A stretch of 64,000 nt of DNA, from positions 435,883,260-435,947,259 of the forward strand of contig NC_085140.1 in NCBI RefSeq assembly GCF_024139115.2, given 5' to 3'. Numbering within the stretch: the stretch's first letter is position 1; the number at the start of each line of letters is the position of its first letter. Origin of the DNA: Armigeres subalbatus (taxonomy: Eukaryota; Arthropoda; Insecta; Diptera; Culicidae). The translations under genes were made by a program, and so were the position numbers. Of the stretch, positions 25,309 to 36,396 are shown in pieces. The notes beneath the pieces were generated by a model that saw only the letters and a program-made list of their open reading frames with translations, was not told where the DNA came from and made no database searches.

Positions 25309-26418
25309 AGGATTGATCATTTGCTGATAAATTCCATTGCAAAATCAGGATTTGTTAGAAAATCTATAGTAACCTAAGCAATATATGCCATTTGAAACTA
25401 AAACAACTTGACCAAAATTTCATGAATCCTCAATATCAAGACAATACTGGTAGCTCAATATTTTACTTGATTTTTTTTTTGTTCAATCAAAATCTTAGAA
25501 ATTTCAAAATCTTAAAAATGTTATCTGACATTGATCCTTATCGCGAAATATAATAATTGCTCAAAATTCATAAACTTAACCATAATAATCAAAGGGCTAG
25601 ATATGCGAAATACTTGCTTGTGCAAAGTATCAAATTTTTTTAGGGGGACAAGACAATATTTTTTATCCTGCTTTTTTTAAATCAATTGAACATTGAACAA
25701 AAAAGAATTTAACTCTGGAAGATTTTTCGCCCGCTATGAGAACTTTCCATGAGTCATTCACCATTAAGTTTCAGCATCATAATGTTTCCCGCTCTTTTAA
25801 AATGCATTGTACGAAAAAATAGTGTCCGATTAGGTTGTATATATATGAAAAATAATAATTAAAAGATTTTCGCTCACTTGGACGCATTTTCAAGGCCTCC
25901 CCTATTAATCAATATTTGGAAGATTTTCCGCTCATTAAAACATTTAACCTTCAAATGATTTTGCACCCACTTGCTTTTATTTTTGAAAATCTTTCGCCCT
26001 CTTATATTCTCAAATCTTCCTCAACAGATGTTACGTGAGAATTGTGCTGTAAGCCCCTGACATAATGTCTATCTCGTTTGTATGCGTCTAAGTATTAGCT
26101 TTAGTGTTTGACAAGATGCGCCAATATTGTTGACAAGATGCGATAAATAGCAGAATGGGTGCTTATAATTAGAACGGATTAAAACCTTCGGTTTTGTATA
26201 AGAAACACCGAAGTTGTAAGTAGATATATTTTATTTTGTATTCTATATGTGTTTTACTGAAATCTTAATAAATTGCAGCTTTATAGCGTGTGACAATGAA
26301 ACTCTGCGTGATTATTGTCCTGCTAAAAGAGCGGTGTACGTGCTATGTCTTATACTATAAAGAATTTCGTTCGAAGGGTTTTTTTTTGCGTTTTGTCAAA
26401 GCTGACGATAAATAAAGT
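25309..26418. other. AT-rich intergenic sequence downstream of Bdp1
   Basis: No open frames of note. A short direct repeat GACAAGATGCG(C/A) occurs at 26110-26142, and ACCTTCGGTTTTG / AACACCGAAGTTG near 26184-26217 can form a small hairpin. Confidence 0.4.
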
Positions 26419-26424
26419 TTTATT
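26419..26424 (-). terminator. Bdp1 polyadenylation signal
   Basis: A minus-strand AATAAA lies about 120 bases beyond the Bdp1 stop codon, in AT-rich sequence. This is a normal position for a short insect 3' UTR. Confidence 0.6.
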
Positions 26425-26545
26425 TCTAACGTAGTACTGCAACGTGTATTATTTTGAGATACTGTGAAAATCATTGATCTTCCCTTTCTCTATCCCCGGC
26501 TGAGTTAACATGCGATGAACTCAAAAGAACTTACCGAATGGAGAT

Positions 26546-29130
26546 TCACTCCTCACCGCCTTCAAGTATGTACCGGATGTTTTCGATAACATCGTCCGGT
26601 ACATCCAAAGGCTTTTCACTCAACTTACCCGTCTCTGGATTGGTTACGTAGATTTCGTAGATGGTTCTGGTCGGTTCGTTTGTGTCTTGACTCTCCACCA
26701 GTACCAGTGAGTTGATGTCAATGTCCTCAAGCGGTCCCAGCCCGCGTGGCTCCTCCTCTGGCTCAAGTTGGTCTTCTGATTTTGTATATTGGACCGGTTT
26801 CTCCATCTGATCTTCGGAATATTCCGATTCATGACAATCGTTAGAATCCTCCATTGGTGACTCAACCAAGTCCACTTCCGGCTTCGTTTGTATTGATTCA
26901 GAAGACGGATTGGTCTCGACGGGACTGTTTAGATCTGGGTTTATGTCCGAGCATGTTTCTTGCGATGTCGTACTTCCTTGAATATCCGATTTCACCGTTG
27001 TTCGACTGACATCGAAATCCGGACTGTGGATCGTGTGTAGATCGTACTGAAGAGGAGGTGACTGCACAGATTCGGGATGTAATGGCGTTGCACAGTACGT
27101 TGATTCCGTCTTAACCGGATTTGTTACGGCGGCTGTGCAATTATTCAGGTAAACGATCTCACATCCACCGCAATACTTGGATTCGATTGAATCGATACCC
27201 AGATCTTGGTCGCTTCCGGACGTTTTCGACCTTTGATAAGTGACCGTAGTCTCGCTATTGTCCAGGTCCTGAAGAGTTACGATACTGGATGAATCCAGAC
27301 TTGCGGTGCTGAGGCTTTCAAAGATTTGGACAGGATAAGCAGCTGGCTCGGCTTTTATTGCGTACAGACTCTTCGGTTGCTCATCAACTATGTCAATCTC
27401 CATAGCTTCGATGTTGAGGTGTGACTCACTGGGCTCGTTCGAAGAGCTTTCTGTGAATGTCTGTGGTTCTGCGTCTTCGGTTGTGCCGACCTGTTGGAAA
27501 TCCCCGTTCGGAATGTAAGGAACGCTATCGACCTGCGATACCTGATCCTTATCGTGTGGTGTTGCGCCAGTCGGCTCGTCACCGTCGGAGACACAAACGA
27601 TTGGTTCGTCATCATCGGTCTCTTCAGCTACAGGAAGTGCTTTCGAAGTCCTTTTCCTCGAACGTGTTTTCGGTTCGGTTATTGGTACGGAACGCTGTTC
27701 TTTCCGGGTATCGTTTCGTTTGCGTTTGGGTACAGCCTCGTCCATCAGCGCTTCGGCATTTGCTATCTCTTCTATGTGTCTACCAAGACCCGAGCTGATT
27801 TGCTTAATTTCTTTTTAGGGTTTCGATTTTTGCTTTGATTCATTTGAAGCTTTTTCGACAGCTTTTGTTGTTTTAACTTTTCTTCAAGTTTTGCCTTGAC
27901 CTGCCGTTCCTGTTCACGTTGCCGTTCGATTTCTTCGTCCTCTTCCTGGAATTGTTGCCTAAGCTCTTCAATGTTGAATTCCTTTGGGAAGAGTAGTGCT
28001 TTGTTAATCAACTTTAAGTTGAGACGTACTTCTTTTTTAAACTTTAATTTCAAATCCCTTCGAGTACGATTAGGAAAAAGCTGAATCATCATTGAAAAGT
28101 CGGTCCCGATTGTGTGCAAGCATCTATAAAAGCGAATTGTCCCCTCCGGGGGCCAATCCCTTGTCCGTTTGTACCGGCTGTAGTAGCCGGAATTTCCACT
28201 GAATTCGTCCACGTAAACAATCTCCGTCTTGGCCAGACTATCCCTCATGGCCTTTTCGCGCTCATTCTCCACCACCAAGGTGGCTTCGTCGAGAATCATC
28301 TCACCATTTGGACCCAATTTAATCTGCGGCGTCAGCTGAACCGGTGGCGGGGCACTCGGTGGTTCCACAGGTGGTGGCATTATCGACGGAGCTGGTGTTG
28401 GAGAGCGCGATTTGCTAACGCTTCGCGATTCCCTATCAATTGTGCGAGCGCTATTATCCACGGATCCTTTCTTATTAGGAGCGGGGGTTTTCATTGGATT
28501 CTTGGCAGGATTGTAGTAGATCATATCGAACATGGTCAAGGATTGTTTATCGACATTCTGAATGTTGTTCAGCCGCTTCCGGAGGTCCCTTTTGGCATCT
28601 GACGCCTTTTGTGATTCCTCCTGCTTGATCGTTTTACGAGATTTCAAACTTACGTCGGAATAGGACTTGTTGGAAGTCATGGATTCTGTTCTAATTCTCT
28701 TCCGCGGGCTGTTCAGTGCATTTATATAAGCAAACTTTGAATCCAGCTTTTTAGGCGAATGTGGTTCTTCGGTGTTGATCTCTAAGGGAGAATGTGGAGT
28801 AGGAGCTGGCGTTGTAACAACTGGAGGTTCATCAACAGGTTTTGGAAATTTAAATGCGGACTGCTCCATACTAAGAACAGGAATGGAAGCAGGTTTCTGT
28901 TCCGGCTTGCTGGCTGGTCGCTTCACCTCCACTTCCGTCGGCGAGGAAAGTTTAATTGCCCCAGTTTCGGCAAATTGTTCTTCCGGGATCTCGCTTTCAT
29001 TACTGAGCGTTTCATGGATCGATTTGATCACTGGTTTTGTTTCACCACCGAAAGTGGTAGTCGGAGTTTTGGCAGGTCGACGAATCGCGAGATTCGCGGC
29101 AACCTTTACACGCGGCCTTCGCATAGACAT
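26546..29130 (-). CDS. Bdp1: TFIIIB subunit Bdp1 (B''), split by a frame break
   Basis: Bdp1 joins TBP and Brf1 in TFIIIB, which recruits RNA polymerase III to tRNA, 5S and U6 genes in the nucleus. The first frame (29130 to 27772, 452 codons) starts MSMRRPRVKV. It carries a MFDMIYYNP motif near residue 200, a conserved LGPNGEMILDEATL block near 272-285 and a SANT/Myb-like domain at about 325-375 (TIRFYRCL, FSMMIQLFPNR, LKLKFKKE). A Lys/Glu/Gln-rich probable coiled coil follows. The second frame (27745 to 26546, 399 codons) is acidic and rich in Ser, Thr and Glu, and begins with a basic KRKR patch. The joined length, about 860 residues, fits an insect Bdp1. No intron is evident. The start is the first ATG of an uninterrupted frame. 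The SANT-domain match is strong; the far C-terminus is only weakly family-specific. Confidence 0.88.
27745..27790 (-). other. Reading-frame break inside Bdp1
   Basis: The N-terminal Bdp1 frame ends at a TAG (27772-27774) directly after a plus-strand TGTGT tract (27775-27779). The other frame is open across this point (IEEIANAEAL) and runs straight into the C-terminal part. Two surplus bases in the dinucleotide tract would account for the shift. The gap is far too short for an intron. Candidate explanations are an assembly or allelic indel, a real disabling mutation, or recoding. The break sits in a low-constraint linker after the SANT domain. Confidence 0.75.
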
Positions 29131-29384
29131 GTTGGCTGGTTCTTAAACTAGGCCGGGTACTGTTTATTTACTTGACGGAAATTTGTTCACCACTGCTCAG
29201 ATTAAGTTGAAAATCACCGAACTTCTGGATGTCAACGAAGAAACTACATTTCAATCAAACGAGCTTTTCTTGACTATATCAATTGAGCCCGTAATTCTAT
29301 TTTGCACACTTTTAATACGCTTCTAGATATATTAAGGTATGTAATTTAATAAACTAATTTTCTTTGAAAAAAATTTTTGAAAAA
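29131..29384 (-). promoter_or_regulatory. Presumed Bdp1 promoter and 5' UTR interval
   Basis: The interval between the Bdp1 start codon and the palindrome is unique AT-rich sequence. I see no clear TATA box or TCAGT initiator at a convincing position, so the assignment rests only on location. Confidence 0.3.
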
Positions 29385-29554
29385 AATTTTAAACTTGGCA
29401 GAAATAAATGTTGCGTAAAACGATAATTTGAACAAAATTATGTCTAAAACAGAGAGTCAATGTTTTGTGCAGATACTTTGACTCTCTGTTTTAGACATAA
29501 ATTTTGTTCAAATTATCGTTTTACGCAACATTTATTTCTGCCAAGTTTAAAATT
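29385..29554. repeat. Near-perfect 170-bp palindrome upstream of Bdp1
   Basis: Arms of about 75 bases start AATTTTAAACTTGGCAGAAA and end at TTTAGACATAAATTTTG / GAGAGTCAA, around a loop of about 20 bases (TGTTTTGTGCAGATAC). Only an occasional mismatch is seen, so it is recent. It lies about 255 bases upstream of the Bdp1 start codon. Confidence 0.85.
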
Positions 29555-29623
29555 AAACATCCCTAGGCAAAAAAGTGTAGGCTAGATGGAAGCCATTAAC
29601 AGAAAATAATCAGAAGTTAAACT

Positions 29624-31445
29624 CAGGGTGGCCACCGAACCGAGAAAAACGGGAAAAGCGGGAAAAAGACGGGAAATTGAAGTCACCGGGAAAAAAAAGC
29701 GGGAAAAACCGGGAATTCAGAACATGTACCGGGAAAAAATAAATTTTCGTGAAGTTACATTCAAAATTCTTCAAAATTTTCAATGAAGTTGATATAAGAA
29801 AAGTTTTACTCTTTTATGTTTATTACTCAGTCGCACTGAATTATTTGATTTTAGTACACGGTGTGTGAAGAACAAAAATTAAGTAGATCTTTTTCCCAAA
29901 TCTAATTTGTGTTATCACTAGATCACTAGATGAGATGCTTCTACTTTTTTGTAGTTTTCAATTGCATGGAATTCGAAAAAAATATGTTGTTAAATATATA
30001 ATTTAACACTTATTCAAGAGTTCAGAAAAAAATTAAGGCTCTTTTTAGTGGAATGTATTCAACCGTCTGAAACGAGTTAAGTACTCTCCATTTAATTCCA
30101 CCAATTATTTCGATATCTTTGCAGATACGTATTACGACCGCAACTGTGTGGTCGTCTTCAGTGTCTCGTACTTTACTCGACTTTGTCGAGTCAAGTTGAG
30201 TCAAGTACGAGACACTGAAGACGACCACACAGTTGTGGTCGAAATACGTATCTACAAAGATATCGAAATAATTGGTGGAATTAAATGGAGAGTACTTAAC
30301 TCGTCTTAGACTTATTCGAGAGGTGTTTATTATTATGTTTAAAAATTATGCAAATCATTGGAAATTGTTAATTGTTTGATTTTGTCTGCAATATTTTAAA
30401 GAGTAAAATACCTTTAGTTTAGTATTTTCCACAACTAACCTAATATAATAGAAGGTAATGATGGTGAAAGATACACTGCAAGATTTTCTTCATCCTGTTA
30501 CACGGAAAATAAGAAATAAGTTCCAAAATTTTGAAAATTCCAACATTGAATGGGAACGTTCAAACTTTTTAATGATAAATTCAAGATTTTATTTTATGGA
30601 TAGAAAATTGAAATTAAAAAAAATACTATAAATTTAAATCGTAATATTGATTGAATTACGAAACTAATTTTTCGATTGCTCAAAGTGTGCTTACAGATAT
30701 TTTGGAAAATAAAATAATAATTTTGATCATCAACAAACATTTGGGTTAAATCGGTGTTCAAATTAATTTTGTGGATTTTCAGAAAAGCGATACCAATAAC
30801 TATGATGAGATAATATACTGCTCTACTTACTTTATTTCTAATTTCTCCAAGTTCAAAACTCCGATTTAATTCGAATTACTTCATAAGAGAATTGTGTCTT
30901 TCCTCACATAATTTTGCGATAATTTGAAAAGCTACCTCAGTTACTCAGGAAGGTATTCTTTTAAATAGTCTGAATAAGATCAAACCGAGAGCTGATCATT
31001 AAACACATTTCTGCTATAGTATAAGATACTACATATACGTTTTTAATGTTTTCTATGAACATTATGCTCTAAGAAGGAAGAATTAGACTAGACTGGCATG
31101 CAATGTCCATTGGCTCTGCCAGAAACATACGAAAGCTTTGCAACGAAGAAAAAAAATCTACGAAAGTTTTGCATCTAAGAAAAGAATCAAACCATTATTG
31201 TAATTAGGTGCTAATGTGGTATTGTATTACCATATTGATTAAATTCCGGCTGAAACTAGCTACATGGCCACGAAGTGCAAAATTAAGGTGTTCCTGTTGT
31301 TTAAAGCATTTCGCATAACACGCTGTTGGTAATTTAATTTATCTATATTTTAAGTTAAATAAAAGCCGGGAAAATTTGACAAAATTTATCGGGAAAAGCG
31401 GGAAAAAACCGGGAATTTGAAAATCGAATTTCAGTGGCCACCCTG
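29624..31445. mobile_element. Non-autonomous TIR element, CAGGGTGGCCAC ends
   Basis: CAGGGTGGCCAC at the left is mirrored at 31434-31445 and flanked by TAAACT duplications (29618-29623 and 31446-31451). Both subterminal regions carry repeated CGGGAAAA(A)GCGGG / ACCGGGAAT motifs (29650-29740 and 31368-31415). No transposase frame is present in 1.8 kb. The ends resemble hAT-like elements, but the duplication is six rather than eight bases, so the superfamily is uncertain. Confidence 0.75.
30021..30309. mobile_element. Hairpin element, copy 2, nested in a TIR element
   Basis: Same arms as the copy at 25024 (ATACGTATT(A/T)CGACC, GGTCGTCTTCAGTGTCTCG) with a longer centre that includes ACTCGACTTTGTCGAGT. 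It is flanked by ACTTATTC(A/G)AGAG (30008-30020 and 30310-30322; 12 of 13 bases match). The left end again has an extra A/T tail before AGTGGAATG. It sits inside the element 29624-31445 and is therefore younger than it. Confidence 0.82.
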
Positions 31446-31451
31446 TAAACT

Positions 31452-32159
31452 GCATTGCTTGTGAGGGGGTGTTTTTGTATAAAGTTTGCCGAATATGTGT
31501 AAGTTGTACCTTAATAAAGTTTTTTCTAAAGCTTTGTAGCTGATCCACGACATTCATTTGTCTTTTTCTGCTGGAAGCATCGGTGGTCAACAAGGCACCT
31601 CCCGCAATCGCAACAACAGAATTTCTGCTTTCCTAAAATGCTCCTTAGTTGTTCATTTATTATTCCTATCAAATAGGCTAGCTAATATATTGAAGTTAAT
31701 TCCGCCGTTAGAAAGTTAATTTTTCGGCGGCTATTTGGCAAAACATGTTAAATGGAGGAAATGATATTTGGACAGTGGGTACAAAGTACTCCCCGTAATA
31801 CCCCGGCTTATTGATTACTGACCTGCTAAACGGAATTGTCTCATACCCTTGTTGTTTATTGTTATTTATTGTACACAAAATGCAAACTAAAAAACCAAAT
31901 GCACTACGTAAATATGTCTGTATCATTTAGAAAGATTTTTTTTAGGAGATTTTAACTGATCAAAATATGCATCCTTTCCTTCCCTCTTCGAATTCATAAC
32001 ATAACCCCATATCAATAACAACTGAAATCAAAGAATTGGAAGGCAAATTGTTCTGTTTGTAATTTTGGCGATTTTCCCAGCAGAGAACACGCACTCTACA
32101 CCACGCACTCATCTTTCTTTTTTCAATGATCGTGCTACCCCCTCTATAACCGTCTGCTA
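31452..32159. other. AT-rich unique sequence
   Basis: Only short frames on the minus strand. Nothing recognised. Confidence 0.4.
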
Positions 32160-32593
32160 AATAAAAAGAAAATATGCCCCAATATTAGTGAAAATGGGTC
32201 AAGCGTCGAAGCTATAATCAATTGTTAATTTTCTAAACAATGCTCAACCCCAATAACATTCCGCTTTCTCAATGACCCTTCCAGAGAGAATATGTGTTCC
32301 AAATTTGATTGAAATTGGTCAAAGGGTTCAGAAGTTACACCAAGTTGGCAGTTATCTAAAAATACTCTTCCTTCGTAACCTTCTCCCTTATCCAATGACC
32401 CTCCCAACCACACTATAATCATCTTCTTGTGGCAGAAAATATGTGTTCCAAATTTGGTTGAAATCGGTCAAGGGATCCAGAAATTACACTCAATAACTAA
32501 CCCTATTAGAGTATCCCCTCTCTTCTCCTCACATCCCCTCTCCGTTTTTAAATGGCTCCCCAAAGATGATCATCTCCTTGATACAGAGAATAT
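32160..32593. repeat. Short diverged tandem array, unit about 150 bp
   Basis: At least three units share GAATATGTGTTCCAAATTTG, then TTGAAAT(T/C)GGTCAA, then a run of CCCTTxTCCAATGACC. They occur near 32175 (degenerate), 32285 and 32438, with a partial unit cut by the LINE. The array resumes to the right of the LINE at 35115-35155. No coding potential. Confidence 0.65.
32584..32593. repeat. Target-site duplication of the RTE LINE, left copy
   Basis: CAGAGAATAT is repeated exactly at 35115-35124. Joining the flanks at this point recreates a local repeat unit (AGAGAATATGTGTTCC-like), which confirms the insertion boundaries. Confidence 0.85.
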
Positions 32594-35114
32594 TCATTCA
32601 TTTCATTTCATTTATTTAGTTAACATCTAAACAGATAACACTGAATCAACAATTTGACGCCACAATACACGGTTCGAGGCTGCATCTCTCCATCCTCGGA
32701 TACGCCCCACGCTCGCCAAGTCGTTCTGCACCTGGTCTGCCCATCTCGCTCGCTGCGCTCCACGCCGTCTCGTACCTGCCGGATCGGAAGCGAACACCAT
32801 CTTTGCCGGGTTGCTGTCCGGCATTCTTGCAACATGTCCTGCCCATCGTACCCTTCCGGCTTTAGCTACCTTCTGGATACTGGGTTCGCCGTAGAGTTGG
32901 GCGAGCTCATGGTTCATTCTTCGCCGCCACACACCGTCTTCTTGCACACCGCCAAAGATGGTCCTAAGCACCCGTCTCTCGAATACTCCGAGTGCTTGCA
33001 AGTCCTCCTCGAGCATTGTCCATGTTTCATGTCCGTAGAGGACAACCGGTCTTATAAGCGTCTTGTACATGACACATTTGGTGCGGTGGCGAATCTTTTT
33101 CGACCGCAGTTTCTTCTGGAGCCCGTAGTAGACCCGACTTCCACTGATGATGCGCCTTCGTATTTCACGGCTAACGTTGTTGTCAGCCGTTAGCAAGGAT
33201 CCGAGGTAGACGAATTCCTCGACCACCTCGAAGGTATCCCCGTCTATCGTAACACTGCTTCCCAGGCGGGCCCTGTCGCGCTCGGTTCCGCCCACAAGCA
33301 TGTACTTTGTCTTTGACGCATTCACCACCAGTCCAACTTTTGTTGCTTCACGTTTCAGGCGGGTGTACAGTTCTGCCACCTTTGCAAATGTTCGGCCGAC
33401 AATGTCCATGTCATCCGCGAAGCAAATAAATTGACTGGATCTATTGAAAATCGTACCCCGGCTGTTACACCCGGCTCTCCGCATGACACCTTCTAGCGCA
33501 ATGTTGAACAACAGGCACGAAAGTCCATCACCTTGTCTTAGTCCCCGGCGCGATTCGAACGAACTGGAGTGTTCGCCCGAAATCTTCACACAGTTTTGCA
33601 CACCATCCACCGTTGCTTTGATCAGTCTGGTAAGCTTCGCAGGGAAGCTGTTCTCGTCCATAATTTTCCATAGCTCTACGCGGTCTATACTGTCGTATGC
33701 CGCCTTGAAATCAACGAACAGATGGTGCGTTGGGACCTGGTATTCACGGCATTTTTGAAGGATTTGCCGTACAGTAAAGATCTGGTCCGTTGTCGAGCGG
33801 CCGTCAACGAAGCCGGCTTGATAACTTCCCACAAACTCGTTCCGCCTGGTGACAGACGACGGAAGATGATCTGGGATATCACTTTGTAGGCGGCATTAAG
33901 GATGGTGATCGCTCGAAAGTTCTCACACTCCAGTTTGTCGCCTTTCTTGTAGATGGGGCATATAACCCCTTCCTTCCACTCCTCCGGTAGCTGTTCGGTT
34001 TCCCAGATTCTGACTATCAGTTTGTGCAGGCAAGTGGCCAGCTTTTCCGGGCCCATCTTGATGAGCTCAGCTCCGATACCATCCTTACCAGCTGCTTTAT
34101 TGGTCTTTAGCTGTTGAATGGCATCCTTAACTTCCCTCAAGGTGGGGGCTGGTTGGCTTCCATCGTCCGCTGAACTGACGTTGTCATCTCCTCCGCTGCC
34201 TTGACTTTCACTGCCTGTACTCTCAGCGCCATTCAGATGTTCCTCGTAGTGCTGCTTCCACCTTTCGATCACCACACGTTCGTCCGTCAAGATGCTCCCA
34301 TCCTTATCCCGGCACATTTCGGCTCGCGGCACGAAGCCTTTGCGGGATGCGTTGAGCTTCTGATAGAACTTGCGTGTATCTTAAGAACGGCACAGCTGTT
34401 CCATCTCCTCGCACTCCGCTTCTTCCAGGCGGCGTTTCTTCTCCTGAAAAAGGCGGGTCTGCTGTCTCCGCTTCCGTCTATAACGTTCCACGTTCTGCCG
34501 GGTACCTTGCTGCAGCGCGACCGCCCGCGCTGCGTCCTTCTCCTCCAGAATCTGTCTGCACTCTTCGTCGAACCAATCGTTCCGTCGACTTCGACCCATA
34601 TACCCGACGTTGTTCTCCGCTGCGTCGTTAATGGCTGCTTTGACTGTATTCCAGCAGTCCTCAAGAGGGGCCCCATCGAGCTCACCCTCTTCCGGCAACG
34701 CTGCCTCGAGATGCTGCGCGTATGCAGTGGCGACATCAGGTTGCTTCAGTCGCTCTAGGTCGTACCGCGGCGGTCGTCGGTACCGAACATTGTTGATGAC
34801 GGATAGTTTTGGGCGCAGTTTAACCATCACCAGATAGTGGTAAGAGTCGATGTTAGCGCCACGATATGTCCTGACGTCGATAATGTCGGAGAAGTGCCGT
34901 CCATCAATCAGAACGTGCTCGATTTGTGATTCTGTCTGCAGTGGTGATCTCCAGGTGTACCGATACGGGAGGCTGTGTTGGAAGTAGGTGCTGCGAATGG
35001 CCATATTCTTGGAGGCGGCGAAATCAATTAGTCGTAGGCCGTTTTCGTTCGTCAGCCGGTGAGCGCTGAACTTTCCAATAGTCGGTCTAAACTCCTCCTC
35101 TTGGCCAACCTGAG
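32594..35114 (-). mobile_element. 5'-truncated RTE-clade LINE
   Basis: The element lies between perfect 10-bp duplications CAGAGAATAT (32584-32593 and 35115-35124). Its 5' end is cut within the endonuclease domain, at the AQVGQEEE motif. Endonuclease, reverse transcriptase and a C-terminal region (WAGHVARM, ARWADQVQNDL) follow on the minus strand. The 3' end finishes in short ATGAAATGA-type repeats rather than poly(A), as in RTE elements (JAM1-like in Aedes, from memory). One in-frame stop and one frameshift disable it, but otherwise it is well preserved, so it is fairly young. Confidence 0.9.
32627..35114 (-). pseudogene. RTE endonuclease/reverse transcriptase ORF with two lesions
   Basis: The reading starts inside the endonuclease (YRYTWRSP, IEHVLIDGR). 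An in-frame TAA (34381-34383) follows MEQLCRS, and the same frame continues DTRKFYQKLNASRKGF beyond it. The reverse transcriptase begins with NKAAGKDGIGAELIK and CPIYKKGD. A one-base shift near 33843-33855 moves the rest into another frame, which carries YQAGFVDGRSTTDQIF, a RGLRQGDGLS block and the catalytic FADDMDIV (about 33385-33432). The C-terminus ends at 32627. The protein cannot be made whole from this copy. Confidence 0.88.
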
Positions 35115-35159
35115 CAGAGAATATGTGTCCCACATTTTGGGGAAATAGGTCAAAGGAGA

Positions 35160-35700
35160 AGTTAAACTGAATTGTTTGTTTGCAAAAAAATACACAACTA
35201 TAAAAGAAGATTTTTTTTTATAAAGAAATCAAAATGTCCCATTGAAAAAAAAAAAAAAAACAAAACTCCATAAATAAATCAATATTAGCAATAAACAATT
35301 ACAAATTTTCTACAAAATAATTTTTTCCACGAAAAAATAAAAACTTTCCACAAAACAGTTAATAAAGAAAAAACTTCATTAAAGAAATATAAAAAAGCAA
35401 ACGTTTGGTTTTTATAGAAATTTTTATCAATTTTATTGCTTCCTGTATTTTTTATGGATTTTTTTATTGTTCTTTATTGACTTTTTTGTGGAAAGTTTTT
35501 AATTTTTTGAAGAAAACTTTGTAATTGTTTATAGCTAATATTGATTTATTCATGGAAATTTTGTTATTTTTTCAATGGAACATTTTGATTTCTTTATGGA
35601 AAATTTTTCTTTTATAATTGCATTATACCCTGATTTCTTTATTGGCAACTTCGTAATTTTTATGAAAAATTTCTAATTCTTCATGGAAATTTTATTTAGC
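35160..35700. repeat. AT-rich foldback element, copy 1
   Basis: The left arm (35210-35400, with AAAATGTCCCATTG, AATATTAGCAATAAACAATT and ACTTTCCACAAAA) is mirrored by the right arm (35410-35615, with TTGTGGAAAG, AATTGTTTATAGCTAATATT and CAATGGAACATTTTGATTTC). The loop is short. The right arm is also found at 56930-57120, so this is a mobile family rather than a chance palindrome. Confidence 0.7.
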
Positions 35701-35992
35701 TGCCGTACTACAACAAGCTGAAGATTGCAACTCTCGGGCTGAATATTATACAGGCTCCTTCTTCATTCCTCTCTTTTTTATTGCTATCTTCGACCTTTCT
35801 TCTAATTTCTTCATTTCTCCTTCTACGGAGGAGAAGCAAGCCTGCGGCAAAATATGAGCATACAAATTTTAAGGAAACAGTGAAATAAAAGAATAAATCA
35901 TGCCAAGCTCAGGCAGAATTGCAATATTGGATGACAACAAGATATGTGAGCCTGATTCTGCCAAGCAATGAAAATTAGAAGTGGCGCAGAAG

Positions 35993-36388
35993 CAGTGTTG
36001 GTAAAAACTCAAATTCTCCAATCTCATCCACGATTCAAATCAAGCGCGAGACAAAATCTCACATGACTCATGGCCCTGAGAATCGACCATGACTCGACTT
36101 GCGATTTGCATCATTGGGTGATTTTTGCGTGTTCTTCTTCGTTAAATTCATCTGAATAACTTTCTTTGCCTCTAACAATGGATAACAAATCCATACGTAA
36201 ACATAAAATACGTTTCCGTTGGGTATTGACACTTTTTGGAGCGAAATCATTTTTCGGCGAATGAGCGGAACGATGCGATTCTGCGTGAAAAACTCATGCG
36301 TGATGCTCTCCATGCAGAATCGCAAGCGAATCAAGCTCGCGCATGAAGCTTCGCTGAGTGAGATTTGAGCATAATTCTACCAACACTG
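35993..36388. mobile_element. hAT-type MITE with 8-bp target duplication
   Basis: CAGTGTTGGTA at the left is mirrored as TACCAACACTG at the right, with CTCAAAT repeated just inside both ends. An exact 8-bp duplication CGCAGAAG flanks it (35985-35992 and 36389-36396). Eight-base duplications are characteristic of the hAT superfamily. No transposase. Confidence 0.88.
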
Positions 36389-36396
36389 CGCAGAAG

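Noticed and set aside
27896..29151. Plus-strand frames across the Bdp1 region
   Set aside because: Antisense shadows of the Bdp1 coding sequence.
32654..34837. Plus-strand frames across the RTE LINE
   Set aside because: Antisense shadows of the LINE protein frame.
36068..36334. 88-codon minus-strand frame
   Set aside because: Lies wholly within the hAT-type MITE and has no transposase features.
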